A DNA stretch of 64,000 nt. It comes from Bdellovibrio bacteriovorus. Lineage in GTDB: Bacteria > Bdellovibrionota > Bdellovibrionia > Bdellovibrionales > Bdellovibrionaceae. Numbering within the stretch: position 1 is the stretch's first letter; each line of letters begins with the position of its first letter. Below the pieces are notes generated by a model that was not told the DNA's origin, did no database searches, and worked only from the letters and a program-made list of their open reading frames with translations. This document shows, piece by piece, positions 34,745 through 43,725 of the stretch. The position numbers and the translations under genes were made by a program. The DNA lies in assembly GCF_001592735.1 (NCBI RefSeq), contig NZ_LUKE01000003.1:186001-250000 (forward strand), in the 5' to 3' direction.

Positions 34745-36076
34745 ATGTTCGAAAACCTGTCTGATAAAATCACGGCCAGCCTTAAAAAAGTCCGTGGTCA
34801 AAGCAAGATCACCGAATCCAATATCGAAGAAGTGATCAAAGAGATCCGTTTAAGTCTTTTAGAGGCCGACGTGAACTTCAAAGTCGTGAAATCTTTCGTG
34901 GATAAGGTCAAAGCCAAAGCCTTAGGGGCGGAAGTTTTGGCTAACGTGAATCCGGGCCAAATGTTCGTTAAAATCGTGCATGATGAACTGGTGAACGTCC
35001 TTGGCGGCGGAGCTGTGGATATTAATGTCCGTGAAAACCCCAGTGTGATTTTCATGGTGGGCTTGCAAGGGGCAGGGAAGACGACCTCTTCCGCAAAACT
35101 GGCTTTATACATTCGCCAAAAGTTGGGAAAAAAACCAGGCTTGATTCCTGCCGACATTTATCGTCCGGCGGCCGTGGATCAGTTGCAAACTTTGGGTCGC
35201 CAGAACAATATTCCGACCTTCCCGACCCAAGCGGGAATGAAGCCTGAAGAGATCTTAGAAAAAGCCAAACAATGGGCCAAGGACAACTTGGTAGAAGTCG
35301 TGATCGTGGACACTGCAGGTCGCCTGCAAATCGATGATCAGTTGATGGGAGAGTTGGGACGTCTTCGTGAAATCTGGACACCCCAAGAAATTCTTTTAGT
35401 GGCCGATGCGATGCTAGGTCAGCAGTCCGTGAACGTGGCTGAAGGCTTCCATCAGCGTTTGCAGTTAACCGGCTTAGTTCTAACTAAAGTAGACGGGGAT
35501 GCGCGCGGTGGTGCGGCCTTATCTATCAGAGAAGTCACCGGCATCCCCATTAAGTTCCTTGGGGTCGGCGAAAAAGTTGCGGCCTTAGAGGTGTTCCATC
35601 CCGATCGTCTGGCAGGGCGTATCTTGGGAATGGGCGATGTGTTGTCGCTGGTGGAAAAAGCTCAAGAAGTCATCGATGAAAAGTCGGCCATGGCGTCGGC
35701 CAAAAAGATGATGAAAAATGAGTTCACCTTGGAAGACTTTTTAACTCAGATTCAACAGCTTAAAAAAATGGGTGGTTTTGAAACCATCTTGAAATTTTTA
35801 CCGGGCATGGGGGATTTAAGTAAGCAGCTTAAGAATATGACTCCACCCGACAATGAAATTAAAAAAATTGAAGCCATCATTCGTTCCATGACCTTTGAAG
35901 AACGTCATAATCATAAGGTTCTTAACGCTTCGCGCCGCACCCGCATCGCCAATGGCAGTGGGACTCAGGTGCAAGACGTAAACAAGCTTATTAAGCAATT
36001 TGAGGACGCTAAGAAGATGATGAGCGGAATGATGAAGATGGGAATGGGTCGAGGCGGAATGAAGTTCCCATTTTAG
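34745..36076 (+). CDS. ffh: Signal recognition particle GTPase Ffh (SRP54)
   Basis: Cotranslational membrane targeting: binds signal peptides and 4.5S RNA. N domain ~1-90; G domain with GLQGAGKTTSSAKLA, DTAGRLQ and TKVDGDARGGAA; Met-rich M domain ~300-443, ending MMSGMMKMGMGRGGMKF. ATG 34745 (443 residues, MFENLSDKI) is preferred over ATG 34733, since GGAG sits between them and family members start with MFENL. It heads the rpsP-khpA-rimM-trmD-rplS cluster. The 4.5S RNA gene is not in this window as far as I can see. Confidence 0.95.
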   Translation: MFENLSDKITASLKKVRGQSKITESNIEEVIKEIRLSLLEADVNFKVVKSFVDKVKAKALGAEVLANVNPGQMFVKIVHDELVNVLGGGAVDINVRENPSVIFMVGLQGAGKTTSSAKLALYIRQKLGKKPGLIPADIYRPAAVDQLQTLGRQNNIPTFPTQAGMKPEEILEKAKQWAKDNLVEVVIVDTAGRLQIDDQLMGELGRLREIWTPQEILLVADAMLGQQSVNVAEGFHQRLQLTGLVLTKVDGDARGGAALSIREVTGIPIKFLGVGEKVAALEVFHPDRLAGRILGMGDVLSLVEKAQEVIDEKSAMASAKKMMKNEFTLEDFLTQIQQLKKMGGFETILKFLPGMGDLSKQLKNMTPPDNEIKKIEAIIRSMTFEERHNHKVLNASRRTRIANGSGTQVQDVNKLIKQFEDAKKMMSGMMKMGMGRGGMKFPF

Positions 36077-36144
36077 CGCTTGATATTTAATACTTATCAC
36101 AGTACACACTTGGTCTTACTGTTTAAAACAAGAGGTTTATAAAA

Positions 36145-36393
36145 ATGGCAGTTGTTATTCGTTTGGCTCGTATGGGTGCTAAGCACAGTCCTAAATACCG
36201 CGTTACAGTTGCGGATTCTCGTCGTTACGTTACTGGTAAATTCCTTGAAGTTCTTGGAACTTACATTCCTTCTCCAAAAGGTAACGATAAAAAAGTTGAG
36301 TTGGATCTTGCTAAAGTTGATGCTTGGATCAAAAAAGGTGCACAACCTTCTGAGCGTGTAAAACACGTTATTAAATTGGCTCAAGCTAAGTAA
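36145..36393 (+). CDS. rpsP: Ribosomal protein bS16
   Basis: An 82-residue small-subunit protein needed for 30S assembly. VIRLARMGAKHSPKYRVTVAD is the usual N-terminal region with the conserved R-L-x-R-x-G-x-K-x-x-P-x-Y-R pattern; RRYVTGKFLEVLGTY follows. AGAGGT precedes the ATG. It is 68 bases after ffh in the standard ffh-rpsP order. Confidence 0.97.
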   Translation: MAVVIRLARMGAKHSPKYRVTVADSRRYVTGKFLEVLGTYIPSPKGNDKKVELDLAKVDAWIKKGAQPSERVKHVIKLAQAK

Positions 36394-36455
36394 TTAGTGT
36401 TGGAATTCATCCGAAATTTGATAGAATTTCGGGTATTCCATAATTGGGGGTAATA

Positions 36456-36695
36456 ATGGATAGCTTGAAAGACCTCGTTGAGTTTATGGCTAAGTCTCTA
36501 GTAGATAAGCCAGACAACGTAGAAGTAGATGAAATCCCTGGTCAGCAAACCACGCTTTTAGCTTTGAAGGTTGATAAAGAAGACCTTGGTAAAGTGATTG
36601 GTAAGCAGGGTAAGACGGCAGCAGCAATGCGCACGATTATCCGCGCGGCTGGCACGAAGCTGAACAAGCGCTACCACTTAGATATCGTTGAGTAA
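36456..36695 (+). CDS. khpA: KH-domain RNA-binding protein KhpA
   Basis: A 79-residue single KH domain. The GxxG loop is in KVIGKQGKTAAAMRTIIRAAG. The place between rpsP and rimM is the conserved position of khpA. In other bacteria it pairs with KhpB and affects cell division and sRNA; khpB is not in view. ATG 36456 follows a TGGGGGT site; the TTG at 36444 is the ribosome site itself. It ends with a terminator. Confidence 0.92.
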   Translation: MDSLKDLVEFMAKSLVDKPDNVEVDEIPGQQTTLLALKVDKEDLGKVIGKQGKTAAAMRTIIRAAGTKLNKRYHLDIVE

Positions 36696-36718
36696 TACTT
36701 AAAGATTAAAGTGAATTC

Positions 36719-36752
36719 AAAAAGGGTTGTCGTTAAGACAATCCTTTTTTTT
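36719..36752 (+). terminator. Terminator after khpA
   Basis: AAAGGGTTGTC (36721-36731) pairs with GACAATCCTTT (36737-36747) with one G-T pair, followed by a nine-T run. It partly insulates rpsP-khpA from rimM, which would then need read-through or its own promoter. Confidence 0.85.
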
Positions 36753-36811
36753 TGGGTTTTTTATATTCTCTTCACGGGGTCTTGATTAGGCGCAGCAAAA
36801 ATGAGACTGTC

Positions 36812-36872
36812 CGCCGGTAAGCCGGAGCTACGGTTCGGCCAAAGCCGAACGCGGCTCGAAAGCGGCTCTAAA
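36812..36872 (+). repeat. REP-like palindromic repeat, copy A
   Basis: CGGTAAGCCGGAGC, then GGTTCGGCC-aaa-GCCGAAC-GCGGCTC, then GAAAGCGGCTC-TAAAA. It has the same core as the copies at 40771 and 45534. The final AAAGCGGCTC matches the end of the second unit of the 45534 copy, as if this copy were an internally deleted double unit. It abuts the Shine-Dalgarno (AAGGA, 36873-36877) of rimM. Confidence 0.75.
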
Positions 36873-36882
36873 AAGGACATAT

Positions 36883-37398
36883 ATGAAGTTAGTTGGAAAA
36901 GTTCGCGAAGCTCACGGTCTTAAAGGGGATCTTTATGTTTTAGTTTTCTCGGGTGATATCACTTGGGCCAAGCGCATGAAGACTTTCGGTTTAAAGGCCA
37001 AAGACTCTGACGAAATTAAAACTTTCACAGTTGAGCGCACAAAGCCTTTTAAAAAAGGCATCATTGTTAAAGCGGCAGAAGTTTCTGATCGCACGGCGGC
37101 TGAAGGTGTTGAACACTTAGAGTTCTTTGTTGATGAAGAGCTTTTAGTTTCAAAACCAGGTGAGACTATCTATCTTTCTGAGATCAAAAACTTCAAACTT
37201 AAAGATCCGGAACAAACTGTCCTGGGGGAAATCGTTGGATTTTCTTCGAATGGTGTTCAAGATCTTTTGGTTGTTGATGATGGCAGCAAAAAAGTTGAAG
37301 TGCCATTCGTAGACGCATTCATCAAGAAAATCGATTTCAAACACCAAGCGGTGGTGATGGATTTGCCTGAAGGATTGTTCGATCTAGAGAACGCTTAA
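36883..37398 (+). CDS. rimM: Ribosome maturation factor RimM
   Basis: A 30S assembly factor that binds uS19; 171 residues. The N-terminal domain opens [16 protein letters not shown] (G-x-x-x-x-x-H-G-x-x-G signature). The C-terminal PRC barrel (~95-171) has [25 protein letters not shown] is 5 bases before the ATG. The stop overlaps the trmD ATG by one base (TAATG). Confidence 0.95.
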   Translation: MKLVGKVREAHGLKGDLYVLVFSGDITWAKRMKTFGLKAKDSDEIKTFTVERTKPFKKGIIVKAAEVSDRTAAEGVEHLEFFVDEELLVSKPGETIYLSEIKNFKLKDPEQTVLGEIVGFSSNGVQDLLVVDDGSKKVEVPFVDAFIKKIDFKHQAVVMDLPEGLFDLENA

Positions 37399-38225
37399 TG
37401 TTGAAGGTTGATGTCGTCACACTTTTCCCAGAGATGATCGAGGGCGCCGTTTCTCACGGCGTTTTAGGTCAAGCTCTGAAAGGAAATCTGCTGACGGTCA
37501 AAGCGCACACTCCGCGCACGCAGGCGAACGACAAACATCGCACCGTCGATGACCGACCTTTCGGCGGCGGTGACGGTATGATCATGTTGCCAGAGACTTT
37601 AGAAAAGACTCTTTCTGGATTGAAACATAATACTTCAAAGATCATTTATCTTTCTCCGCAAGGAGAAACCCTCACGGATAATAAAGCCCGAACCTTAGCA
37701 AATGAAAAACATCTGATTCTGATCTGCGGCCGTTACGGAGGCATTGATCAGCGCGTGATTAACTCTTATGTCGATGAAGAGATCTCGATCGGGGACTATG
37801 TCCTTAGTGGCGGAGAGTTGGGAGCCTTGGTTGTTATTGATGCTTTGGCGCGATTCATCCCGGGGGTTTTAGGACATCAGGATTCGGCAAATAAAGACAG
37901 CTTTGCAGATGGATTATTAGAAGAGCCGCACTTCACCAGACCTCGTCAGTATCTGGATCAAGATGTGCCGGAAGTTTTGTTAAGCGGAAATCACAAGCTG
38001 ATTGCGGAATGGAAAAAGAAAGTGGCGGCTCTTGTGACTTTAAAAAAACGCCCCGATTTATTCACAAATTATTTAGATCAAGAGCGTGAAGTCGTCAGAA
38101 ATTTAAAAAAGAAAAAGAAGTCAGACCCGCTTAAAGATTTGCAGGATTTTTTTAAAAATCTATCCGTGGCCGATCGAAAGGTGTTGGGCTTAGACGATAT
38201 CACCGAGGAAGATTTCAATGTCTGA
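37398..38225 (+). CDS. trmD: tRNA (guanine-37-N1)-methyltransferase
   Basis: SPOUT-fold enzyme that makes m1G37 and prevents frameshifting. [25 protein letters not shown] and [20 protein letters not shown] are the knot and cofactor motifs, with a dimer C-terminal domain after [12 protein letters not shown]. The 275 residues include a short Lys-rich extra segment (~245-260). It overlaps the next gene, another SPOUT protein, by 8 bases. Confidence 0.96.
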   Translation: MLKVDVVTLFPEMIEGAVSHGVLGQALKGNLLTVKAHTPRTQANDKHRTVDDRPFGGGDGMIMLPETLEKTLSGLKHNTSKIIYLSPQGETLTDNKARTLANEKHLILICGRYGGIDQRVINSYVDEEISIGDYVLSGGELGALVVIDALARFIPGVLGHQDSANKDSFADGLLEEPHFTRPRQYLDQDVPEVLLSGNHKLIAEWKKKVAALVTLKKRPDLFTNYLDQEREVVRNLKKKKKSDPLKDLQDFFKNLSVADRKVLGLDDITEEDFNV

Positions 38226-38799
38226 ACATGTTTACGTTCCCCGCATGGCGGTGGGACTTGTTCATTATCCCGTGCGCGATCGCATGCAAAAAACCGTATC
38301 GACGAATATCACGAATTTCGATATTCACGACATCGCTAGGGCTTGTCAGGTTTATGGAGTGGAAAAATATTACATCATTCATCCCATGCAAGAGCAGTTG
38401 ATGTTCGTGGAACGCGTGCTTGATCATTGGAGAGTGGGACAGGGCTCGAAGTTCAATCCCATGCGGAAAACGGCTTTAGGATCGGTCAGAACTGCTTCTA
38501 GCGTGGAGGCGGCGATGGCGGATTGGAACCAGCCCGACGGAATCACCATTGCGACCACGGCTCGGGTCGAATGGGCGAAAAGAAAGTACCAATTTAGCGA
38601 GTTGCGTCACGAAATGCATGTGGAAAAGAAGCCCGTTTTTATGTTATTTGGTACTGGATTCGGTATGACAAAGGAGCTGATAGGCTCTTGTAGTGGGGTT
38701 TTGGAGAGTATCCGGGGTGCTCCGCCGCAAGATTACCGCCATCTTTCTGTAAGATCGGCAGTAAGTATCTGTCTTGACCGCGTTATGGGTCCATGGTAG
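38218..38799 (+). CDS. TrmD-linked SPOUT RNA methyltransferase (Methyltrn_RNA_4 type)
   Basis: A 193-residue protein of the RNA-methyltransferase domain found next to or fused to TrmD in several deltaproteobacterial-type genomes. [30 protein letters not shown] at the N terminus, [14 protein letters not shown] in the knot region and [13 protein letters not shown] at the C terminus fit the SPOUT fold. Its RNA target is unknown. It overlaps trmD by 8 bases and precedes rplS, a place where most genomes have no gene. Confidence 0.85.
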   Translation: MSEHVYVPRMAVGLVHYPVRDRMQKTVSTNITNFDIHDIARACQVYGVEKYYIIHPMQEQLMFVERVLDHWRVGQGSKFNPMRKTALGSVRTASSVEAAMADWNQPDGITIATTARVEWAKRKYQFSELRHEMHVEKKPVFMLFGTGFGMTKELIGSCSGVLESIRGAPPQDYRHLSVRSAVSICLDRVMGPW

Positions 38800-38845
38800 A
38801 CCCTTATTTCTCTTTTTTAATTTTGACTGCCAGAAGGATTGTGCA

Positions 38846-39244
38846 ATGGCTAAAACTACAGCTAAAACAGCTACTAAAGAAACTAACATCGTTCGTCGTG
38901 TCAGCGTTAAAGCTGCTAACAAAAATATCCAAGCATTCAGCTCTGGTGATACAGTAAACGTATTCGTTAAAGTTAAAGAAGGCGAAAAAGAACGCGTTCA
39001 GCTTTACAAAGGTATCGTAACTAAGATCCAAGGATCTGGCGCTCAAAAAACTTTCACAGTTCGCAAAATCTCTGCGGGTGTGGGCGTTGAAAGAACTTTC
39101 CCGTTTGCGTCTCCCGCTTTGGATAAAGTGGAACTAGTAAACATCGGTAAAGTACGTCGTTCAAAACTTTACTACCTTCGTGCTCTTGAAGGTAAAGCAG
39201 CGAAAATCGAATCTGAGCTTGTGACTTCATCTAAAGCCGAGTAG
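38846..39244 (+). CDS. rplS: Ribosomal protein bL19
   Basis: Large-subunit protein at the 30S-50S interface. [28 protein letters not shown] and [18 protein letters not shown] are the family signature; [18 protein letters not shown] ends the core. ATG 38846 (132 residues) has AGAAGGA 7 bases upstream; an ATG at 38774 lies inside the previous gene and is rejected. Strong terminator follows. Confidence 0.97.
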   Translation: MAKTTAKTATKETNIVRRVSVKAANKNIQAFSSGDTVNVFVKVKEGEKERVQLYKGIVTKIQGSGAQKTFTVRKISAGVGVERTFPFASPALDKVELVNIGKVRRSKLYYLRALEGKAAKIESELVTSSKAE

Positions 39245-39285
39245 TCGATCGCTCTTTAATAAGAGTTTAAAATTCGAAAACCACC

Positions 39286-39320
39286 AAAGACCTAATGCGA
39301 AAGTATTAGGTCTTTTTTTT
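39286..39320 (+). terminator. Terminator of the ribosomal block
   Basis: AAAGACCTAAT (39286-39296) pairs with ATTAGGTCTTT (39305-39315) around an 8-base loop, then a run of T. A second short GGCC/GGCC hairpin followed by TTTTT (39322-39339) may back it up. Confidence 0.92.
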
Positions 39321-39411
39321 GGGCCATCAGGGCCTTTTTGTGTTTTGGCTTCGACGCTGTGGTTTGATCTTTGACCGTGTTCGGTTCCGAGGTTAGGGTT
39401 TTGTTGAAATT

Positions 39412-40062
39412 ATGGCGAAGAAAAAAGTGACTAAGAAAAAACTAGTTCTGGATTTACCCGATGTGGCTTGGAGAGAATTTTCTCCATTTCCCGTTATTGG
39501 CGTGGATGAAGTGGGGCGAGGTTGCTTGGCGGGGCCCGTTTACGCCGCGGCCGTGATTTTAAAATCCGAAGTCGGCATTGAACACTTTACGGATTCAAAG
39601 TTGATATCCGAAATTCGTCGTGAAGAACTCGCGTCCTTGATTTTAGCAGAGCACATTGTTGGTATCGGAAGTGCAACGGTTGAGGAGATTGATGAGATCA
39701 ATATCCTGAATGCTTCGTTGTTAGCGATGAAACGCGCGGTCGAGCAATTGAAAGTGAAATCAGGACATGTCGTTGTCGACGGAAATAAAAAAATTCCGAA
39801 TCTTAAAGGTTATGAGCAAACGACAGTGATCAAAGGGGACTTGCGAGTAGCGCCAATTTCGGCGGCCTCTATTGTCGCTAAAGTCACCCGTGATCGATTG
39901 ATGAAAGAACTCGGCGCGAAGTATCCAAAGTATGGTTTTGAAGAACACAAAGGTTACTCCACGCCCATTCACAAAGAACGTATCGTCCTTCACGGGCCGT
40001 GCTTGCACCACCGACGCAGTTTTGCCGGGGTCAAAGAACACCTCGCCTTCCTTAACATCTAA
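39412..40062 (+). CDS. rnhB: Ribonuclease HII
   Basis: Cuts RNA in RNA-DNA hybrids, including single ribonucleotides. [21 protein letters not shown] (acidic D-E pair), VDGNKKIPN (third acid) and [15 protein letters not shown] (fourth region) are present. Lys-rich N-terminal extension ([11 protein letters not shown]). The ribosome site is weak. The 3' end overlaps the YraN-type gene in the usual rnhB-yraN order. Confidence 0.95.
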   Translation: MAKKKVTKKKLVLDLPDVAWREFSPFPVIGVDEVGRGCLAGPVYAAAVILKSEVGIEHFTDSKLISEIRREELASLILAEHIVGIGSATVEEIDEINILNASLLAMKRAVEQLKVKSGHVVVDGNKKIPNLKGYEQTTVIKGDLRVAPISAASIVAKVTRDRLMKELGAKYPKYGFEEHKGYSTPIHKERIVLHGPCLHHRRSFAGVKEHLAFLNI

Positions 40063-40402
40063 TTCGACGTATTGGGCTCACGATCGGGGGCTACAATCAG
40101 AAAAATACGTCATCGAATTTTATCAAAAACAAGGTTATGCGCTTTTAGCGCAACGAATGAAGACCCCTTTTGCAGAAGTCGATCTGCTTTTTAGAACACC
40201 TGAAAATCATGTGCTTATGGTGGAAGTTAAAACCGCGAACATCGAAGACTTTCAGGCTCATCGAATCACCTTGCGACAAAAAAAGAGACTGATGCGGGCC
40301 CTGCTGTTTTTAGCTGAAAAACTAGAAAGTTTGGTCGAAGTTCACTGGGCCTTCGTCACGAAAGAAGGCGGAGTGACCATCATTGAGAACGTGAGTGGTT
40401 GA
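40022..40402 (+). CDS. YraN / UPF0102 family nuclease-like protein
   Basis: About 126 residues of the restriction-endonuclease-like fold. [28 protein letters not shown] and LMVEVKTA give the E...D...ExK metal-site pattern of the family, whose cellular role is unsettled. The start is uncertain: no ATG or GTG lies upstream of the conserved region in this frame within a sensible distance, and the nearest usable codon is TTG 40022, inside rnhB with a 41-base overlap. Location directly after rnhB is the conserved family context. Confidence 0.8.
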   Translation: MPGSKNTSPSLTSNSTYWAHDRGLQSEKYVIEFYQKQGYALLAQRMKTPFAEVDLLFRTPENHVLMVEVKTANIEDFQAHRITLRQKKRLMRALLFLAEKLESLVEVHWAFVTKEGGVTIIENVSG

Positions 40403-40435
40403 CGAAGGGGAGGCCCTATAAGCGACACTTAAAAG

Positions 40436-40768
40436 ATGAAAATCCTCGTCATCACTCTTGTTCTTTTGGTGCAAACTTCCGTGTGTTCGGCCGCGGATTT
40501 AAAATCCTTTCTTAAAACTTGTGCTTGGGGAACCTTAGGTGGAGCGGCGGCCGGAATGGTGAGTATGGCTTTCAGTGATAAGCCTGGGGATTCTTGGAAT
40601 AACGTCGCTAAAGGGGCTTCGCTAGGTTTATATGCCGGAATTGGTTACGGAGTTTACCAAGCCAACAAAAATCCTGAGCCGGTGCCTGCTTATTCTGTAA
40701 TGCCGCAGTTTTCTAAAAAAGGCCAAGTAGAGGGCCTGCAAATGACTAGCACGGTTTACGAGTTTTGA
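40436..40768 (+). CDS. Small secreted glycine-zipper protein
   Basis: A 110-residue protein that I do not recognise. Signal peptide ~1-19 (ends CSA-A). It has two Gly/Ala-rich hydrophobic stretches (WGTLGGAAAGMVSMAF and ASLGLYAGIGYGVY), as in glycine-zipper envelope proteins, and a polar tail. The stop codon is followed directly by REP-like repeat copy B. Confidence 0.68.
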   Translation: MKILVITLVLLVQTSVCSAADLKSFLKTCAWGTLGGAAAGMVSMAFSDKPGDSWNNVAKGASLGLYAGIGYGVYQANKNPEPVPAYSVMPQFSKKGQVEGLQMTSTVYEF

Positions 40769-40770
40769 GT

Positions 40771-40823
40771 CGGCGACGGTAAGCCGGAGCGACGGTTCGG
40801 CCGTGGCCGAACGCGGCTCTAAA
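40771..40823 (+). repeat. REP-like palindromic repeat, copy B
   Basis: CGGTAAGCCGGAGC-GACGGTTCGGCC-gtg-GGCCGAAC-GCGGCTC-TAAAA. The inner stem TTCGGCC/GGCCGAA is perfect; outer GAGC pairs with GCTC. It fills the 50-base gap between the convergent genes ending at 40768 and 40819. Its CTCTAAAA end supplies, on the minus strand, the TAG stop of lptD. Confidence 0.8.
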
Positions 40824-43227
40824 ATCCATATAAATCCAGGGTGCTGGATGGAAGTGGTGGCTTCGGCGATCCGTCGAAGTTGAAATCAAATGAAACGAAA
40901 TAGCGTGTATCACCGCCAGTGACCTTGTCCGTCGCAAGATTGATGATCCAACAATCTCCGGGGGGTTTTAACTGTAAGATCGCTGCCCAAGACTTGACTT
41001 GGTATTCATTCGTGCTGGCATCCTTAGGATTTGCATCATAAGTGATTTTACCCATGGCATTTAAATACCTAGAAATAAATCCGGCAGAGAAGGTGTAGTC
41101 TTCTTGCCGTTTGCTGACGTCGACTTCTTGGCCGGGAGTGATAGGGTATTGTAATGACAGCTGTCCTTCTAAGAATTGACCTTTGTCATTTAAAACACGC
41201 GCACGGGATGAGGTGTTGGTCACATTTTGGTAAGGGTAGTAGTTCGCGATCGTGTAAGTTTGAAAATAGTCTAAGCGCACATCCAAAATCGCTGTTAAGT
41301 CCGACCACTGTTGCGAAGCGCCGGCACCGGTAGCCCCGCCCTCGTTATAGCTTTGTGCTAACTTTAAATAACCGATTTGACGATATTCGGGACGATCCAT
41401 CACCCAGCGTTTTTCAGTCAGTTTGTTTGTCACTGCAAAAGTCACAAGATTGCGATCATAAACGCGATCGGTATAGTCAAATTGCAGGCCATAATCACTG
41501 GCAATATCTAAATCAGAGACATTGTCGCGCGAAGAAAAGGGCGCATTAGCCATGTCGCCTGTTCCGAAAAATGGATGTTGATCTTGAGACAACCAAGGAA
41601 GGCGCGTGTAAGTAATTTCGGGGATGATTTCATGCTTATAGCGTGTGGCCTTTGAGCTTAAGGCATCGCCAAAGACACGACTGATTTTAGAACGCGCCGT
41701 GAGTTCGGTACGCAGATAGCGCCGTGCTAAGTAGGGTTGATCAGGAATGTTGAAGCTATAGTGAGTTTCTCGGTAAGCAAGTTTAGGGACAAAGTCGACC
41801 GTGTTTCCAAGTTGGAATGGATAGGCCAAAGTAGGTCGCAAATCTAAACGCTGACCGGTGCGGATTTGATCGATGTCCGGATCGTATTTGCCATCATACT
41901 GGCGTACACAGCCCGGAGTGTCCTCCCACAGCGGGGCCGCGCAAGAGTTCGTCGGAAATTTATAGTTCGTGCCATTTTGGTTTAGCGCCGTCATATCATC
42001 ATAGGCATTTCCGGCACGGGCAAAGTTCACTAAATCGACATCTAAAGCATAGACGAAATTCGTATCACGAAAACTTTTTTGTGCTTGAGAAAAACGCAGT
42101 TCTGGCAGGCGGTGAACGGCATCGTCATTGTAAGCCAAAGGATCGGCATGGAGTAAGTTTACGTAATAAGACGAATCCACGGAGTAATGCTGGGTTTCGG
42201 TGTTTTTTGTGTAAGAGACACGATTTTCCATCGCCGAGTCACCATGGTTTAAGGTCTCTAGCGGAAAATCTTTGGGGTATTGTAAATCGCTAGCAAGATT
42301 CACTTGGGCGCGATGAACGCCGCCATCTGGCATTTCTTGATAGTGTTCGTATTTTAAAAACCAACGATCTAGCGAGGTGTTTTTTTCTTGAGTCGTGCGG
42401 TATTTATTAAATCGGGAATCTGATGAAATCGCTTTGTCTTTCAAAGAGGCTGCGTTCAATGTTCCATAAGAGGACTCCGTCAGAACGTAGCGATATTCAA
42501 GAAGCCCTTTAAGACCCCGCTTTTGATATTCTTTTAATTCAATGGTCGCATCGCTGCTTTCAGAGATCGCCCAGAAGTACGGAATCCCGATAGAAAAACC
42601 GCTCGCATCAGAAACCTCAAAGATCGGAGTTAAAACCCCTGATTGACGATCACTTTTTAAAGGCACCACTAAGTAGGGGAACCAAAAGACCGGCACATTA
42701 CCTAAACGCAAAATTGCATTTTTAATATAGGCATACCCGCCAAGTTCGGCGCGAACGGTAGAACCCGTAAAACTCCACGTAGCGGGGCAGTTGGTGCAGG
42801 TCGTGTAATCAGCCGAAGTGACCACGTAATCGGAATCACCGGTTTTTTGTAAAACGGAACCCGCAAAAAGAACGGACCCGGATTGCACGTAGCCGTCATA
42901 AATGATTCCCGTGTTGTTGTCATAGTCCAAGTGAACTTGGCGGCCGACGATGGTGTTTTTGGCATCCATGATTTCGACGTTTCCATAAAGTTGTACTTGG
43001 CGAGAGCGTAAAGAAACTTGGGCACGATCAGCGCGAATATGCTGCCCCTGGAAAACGATCTGGACGTTGCCTTCAAGTTCGGCTGTCTGACGTTCGTTAT
43101 CGCGATACATGCTGTCGGCGTTGATCAAGATTCCATGAATACGCGCGGTGGGCTCTGCCGCGAAAGCAGAAGAAAAGCCCAGGAAGGCGGCTATAAATGA
43201 ATACAAGATGATCAATCCGTGATGCAC
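40819..43227 (-). CDS. lptD: LPS-assembly protein LptD
   Basis: Outer-membrane protein that inserts lipopolysaccharide into the outer leaflet with LptE. A signal peptide (~1-23) is followed by the OstA/LptA-like jellyroll (~25-150: ISINADS-type GILINADSMYRDNERQTAELEGNVQ). A large beta-barrel (LptD domain, ~200-802) holds VFWFPYLVVPLKSDRQSGVLTPIF, a very conserved segment; the terminal residue is Phe. CTNC lies at about residue 142. 802 residues is usual. The start is GTG 43227 with no good Shine-Dalgarno; an in-frame TTG four codons on is an alternative. Confidence 0.93.
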   Translation of the reverse strand: MHHGLIILYSFIAAFLGFSSAFAAEPTARIHGILINADSMYRDNERQTAELEGNVQIVFQGQHIRADRAQVSLRSRQVQLYGNVEIMDAKNTIVGRQVHLDYDNNTGIIYDGYVQSGSVLFAGSVLQKTGDSDYVVTSADYTTCTNCPATWSFTGSTVRAELGGYAYIKNAILRLGNVPVFWFPYLVVPLKSDRQSGVLTPIFEVSDASGFSIGIPYFWAISESSDATIELKEYQKRGLKGLLEYRYVLTESSYGTLNAASLKDKAISSDSRFNKYRTTQEKNTSLDRWFLKYEHYQEMPDGGVHRAQVNLASDLQYPKDFPLETLNHGDSAMENRVSYTKNTETQHYSVDSSYYVNLLHADPLAYNDDAVHRLPELRFSQAQKSFRDTNFVYALDVDLVNFARAGNAYDDMTALNQNGTNYKFPTNSCAAPLWEDTPGCVRQYDGKYDPDIDQIRTGQRLDLRPTLAYPFQLGNTVDFVPKLAYRETHYSFNIPDQPYLARRYLRTELTARSKISRVFGDALSSKATRYKHEIIPEITYTRLPWLSQDQHPFFGTGDMANAPFSSRDNVSDLDIASDYGLQFDYTDRVYDRNLVTFAVTNKLTEKRWVMDRPEYRQIGYLKLAQSYNEGGATGAGASQQWSDLTAILDVRLDYFQTYTIANYYPYQNVTNTSSRARVLNDKGQFLEGQLSLQYPITPGQEVDVSKRQEDYTFSAGFISRYLNAMGKITYDANPKDASTNEYQVKSWAAILQLKPPGDCWIINLATDKVTGGDTRYFVSFDFNFDGSPKPPLPSSTLDLYGF

Positions 43228-43365
43228 GAAAAATATTGTAAGAAGGCTCAGGTCGTTTGTCGAGGCAGAATCGGGAGAAGTGTTTCCTAGCCTCTTTTTG
43301 GACTCGAAGGGTCATAAAAGCTCTCCGAAGAGTTTAACGCATAGATTATCTAAATGAGGGTCTTC

Positions 43366-43692
43366 ATGAATATTAAACTCGTGCTCGACGGCGACATTGC
43401 AGTTGTTTCATTGAGCGGTCGTATTGAAATTGAAAAAACACAGTCTTTCAAGAAAGCTTGTTTGCAAAAGTTTTCTGACAAAAAAGTGGTTTTTTGTCTT
43501 AAAAATTTGAACTTCGTGGGATCGTCAGGAATTCAAAACTTCTTTGGTGTGTTGAATGATCTTCACGGAAATAAAAAAATGGCCGTGAAAATCTCAGGTT
43601 TAAGCCCGGACTTTCAGCGCCTTTTCCAATTTTCAGAATGTGGACATTTGGAGCTGCACGACAGTATCGAAAACGCTTTGCAGTCTTTTTAA
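43366..43692 (+). CDS. STAS-domain protein (anti-sigma-factor-antagonist type)
   Basis: A 108-residue single STAS domain like SpoIIAA/RsbV. LVLDGDIAVVSLSGRIE is the first strand pair; FVGSSGIQNFFGVL is the phospho-acceptor loop (Ser ~53/54). No kinase partner is adjacent, so its pathway is open. ATG 43366 follows GAGGG; ATG 43354 would overlap that site and is less likely. Confidence 0.85.
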   Translation: MNIKLVLDGDIAVVSLSGRIEIEKTQSFKKACLQKFSDKKVVFCLKNLNFVGSSGIQNFFGVLNDLHGNKKMAVKISGLSPDFQRLFQFSECGHLELHDSIENALQSF

Positions 43693-43725
43693 GGCCAGCA
43701 GGTGCGAGTCGCGCAGCTGCCGTAG

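Noticed and set aside
38774-38845. Longer form of bL19 starting at 38774
   Set aside because: It would overlap the upstream methyltransferase and add 24 residues foreign to the family; AAGGA supports 38846.
43693-43725. Run of small palindromes (CAGCTG, CGTAGCTACG) between the STAS and coiled-coil genes
   Set aside because: They do not match the REP-like unit and the stems are short; possibly a weak terminator only.
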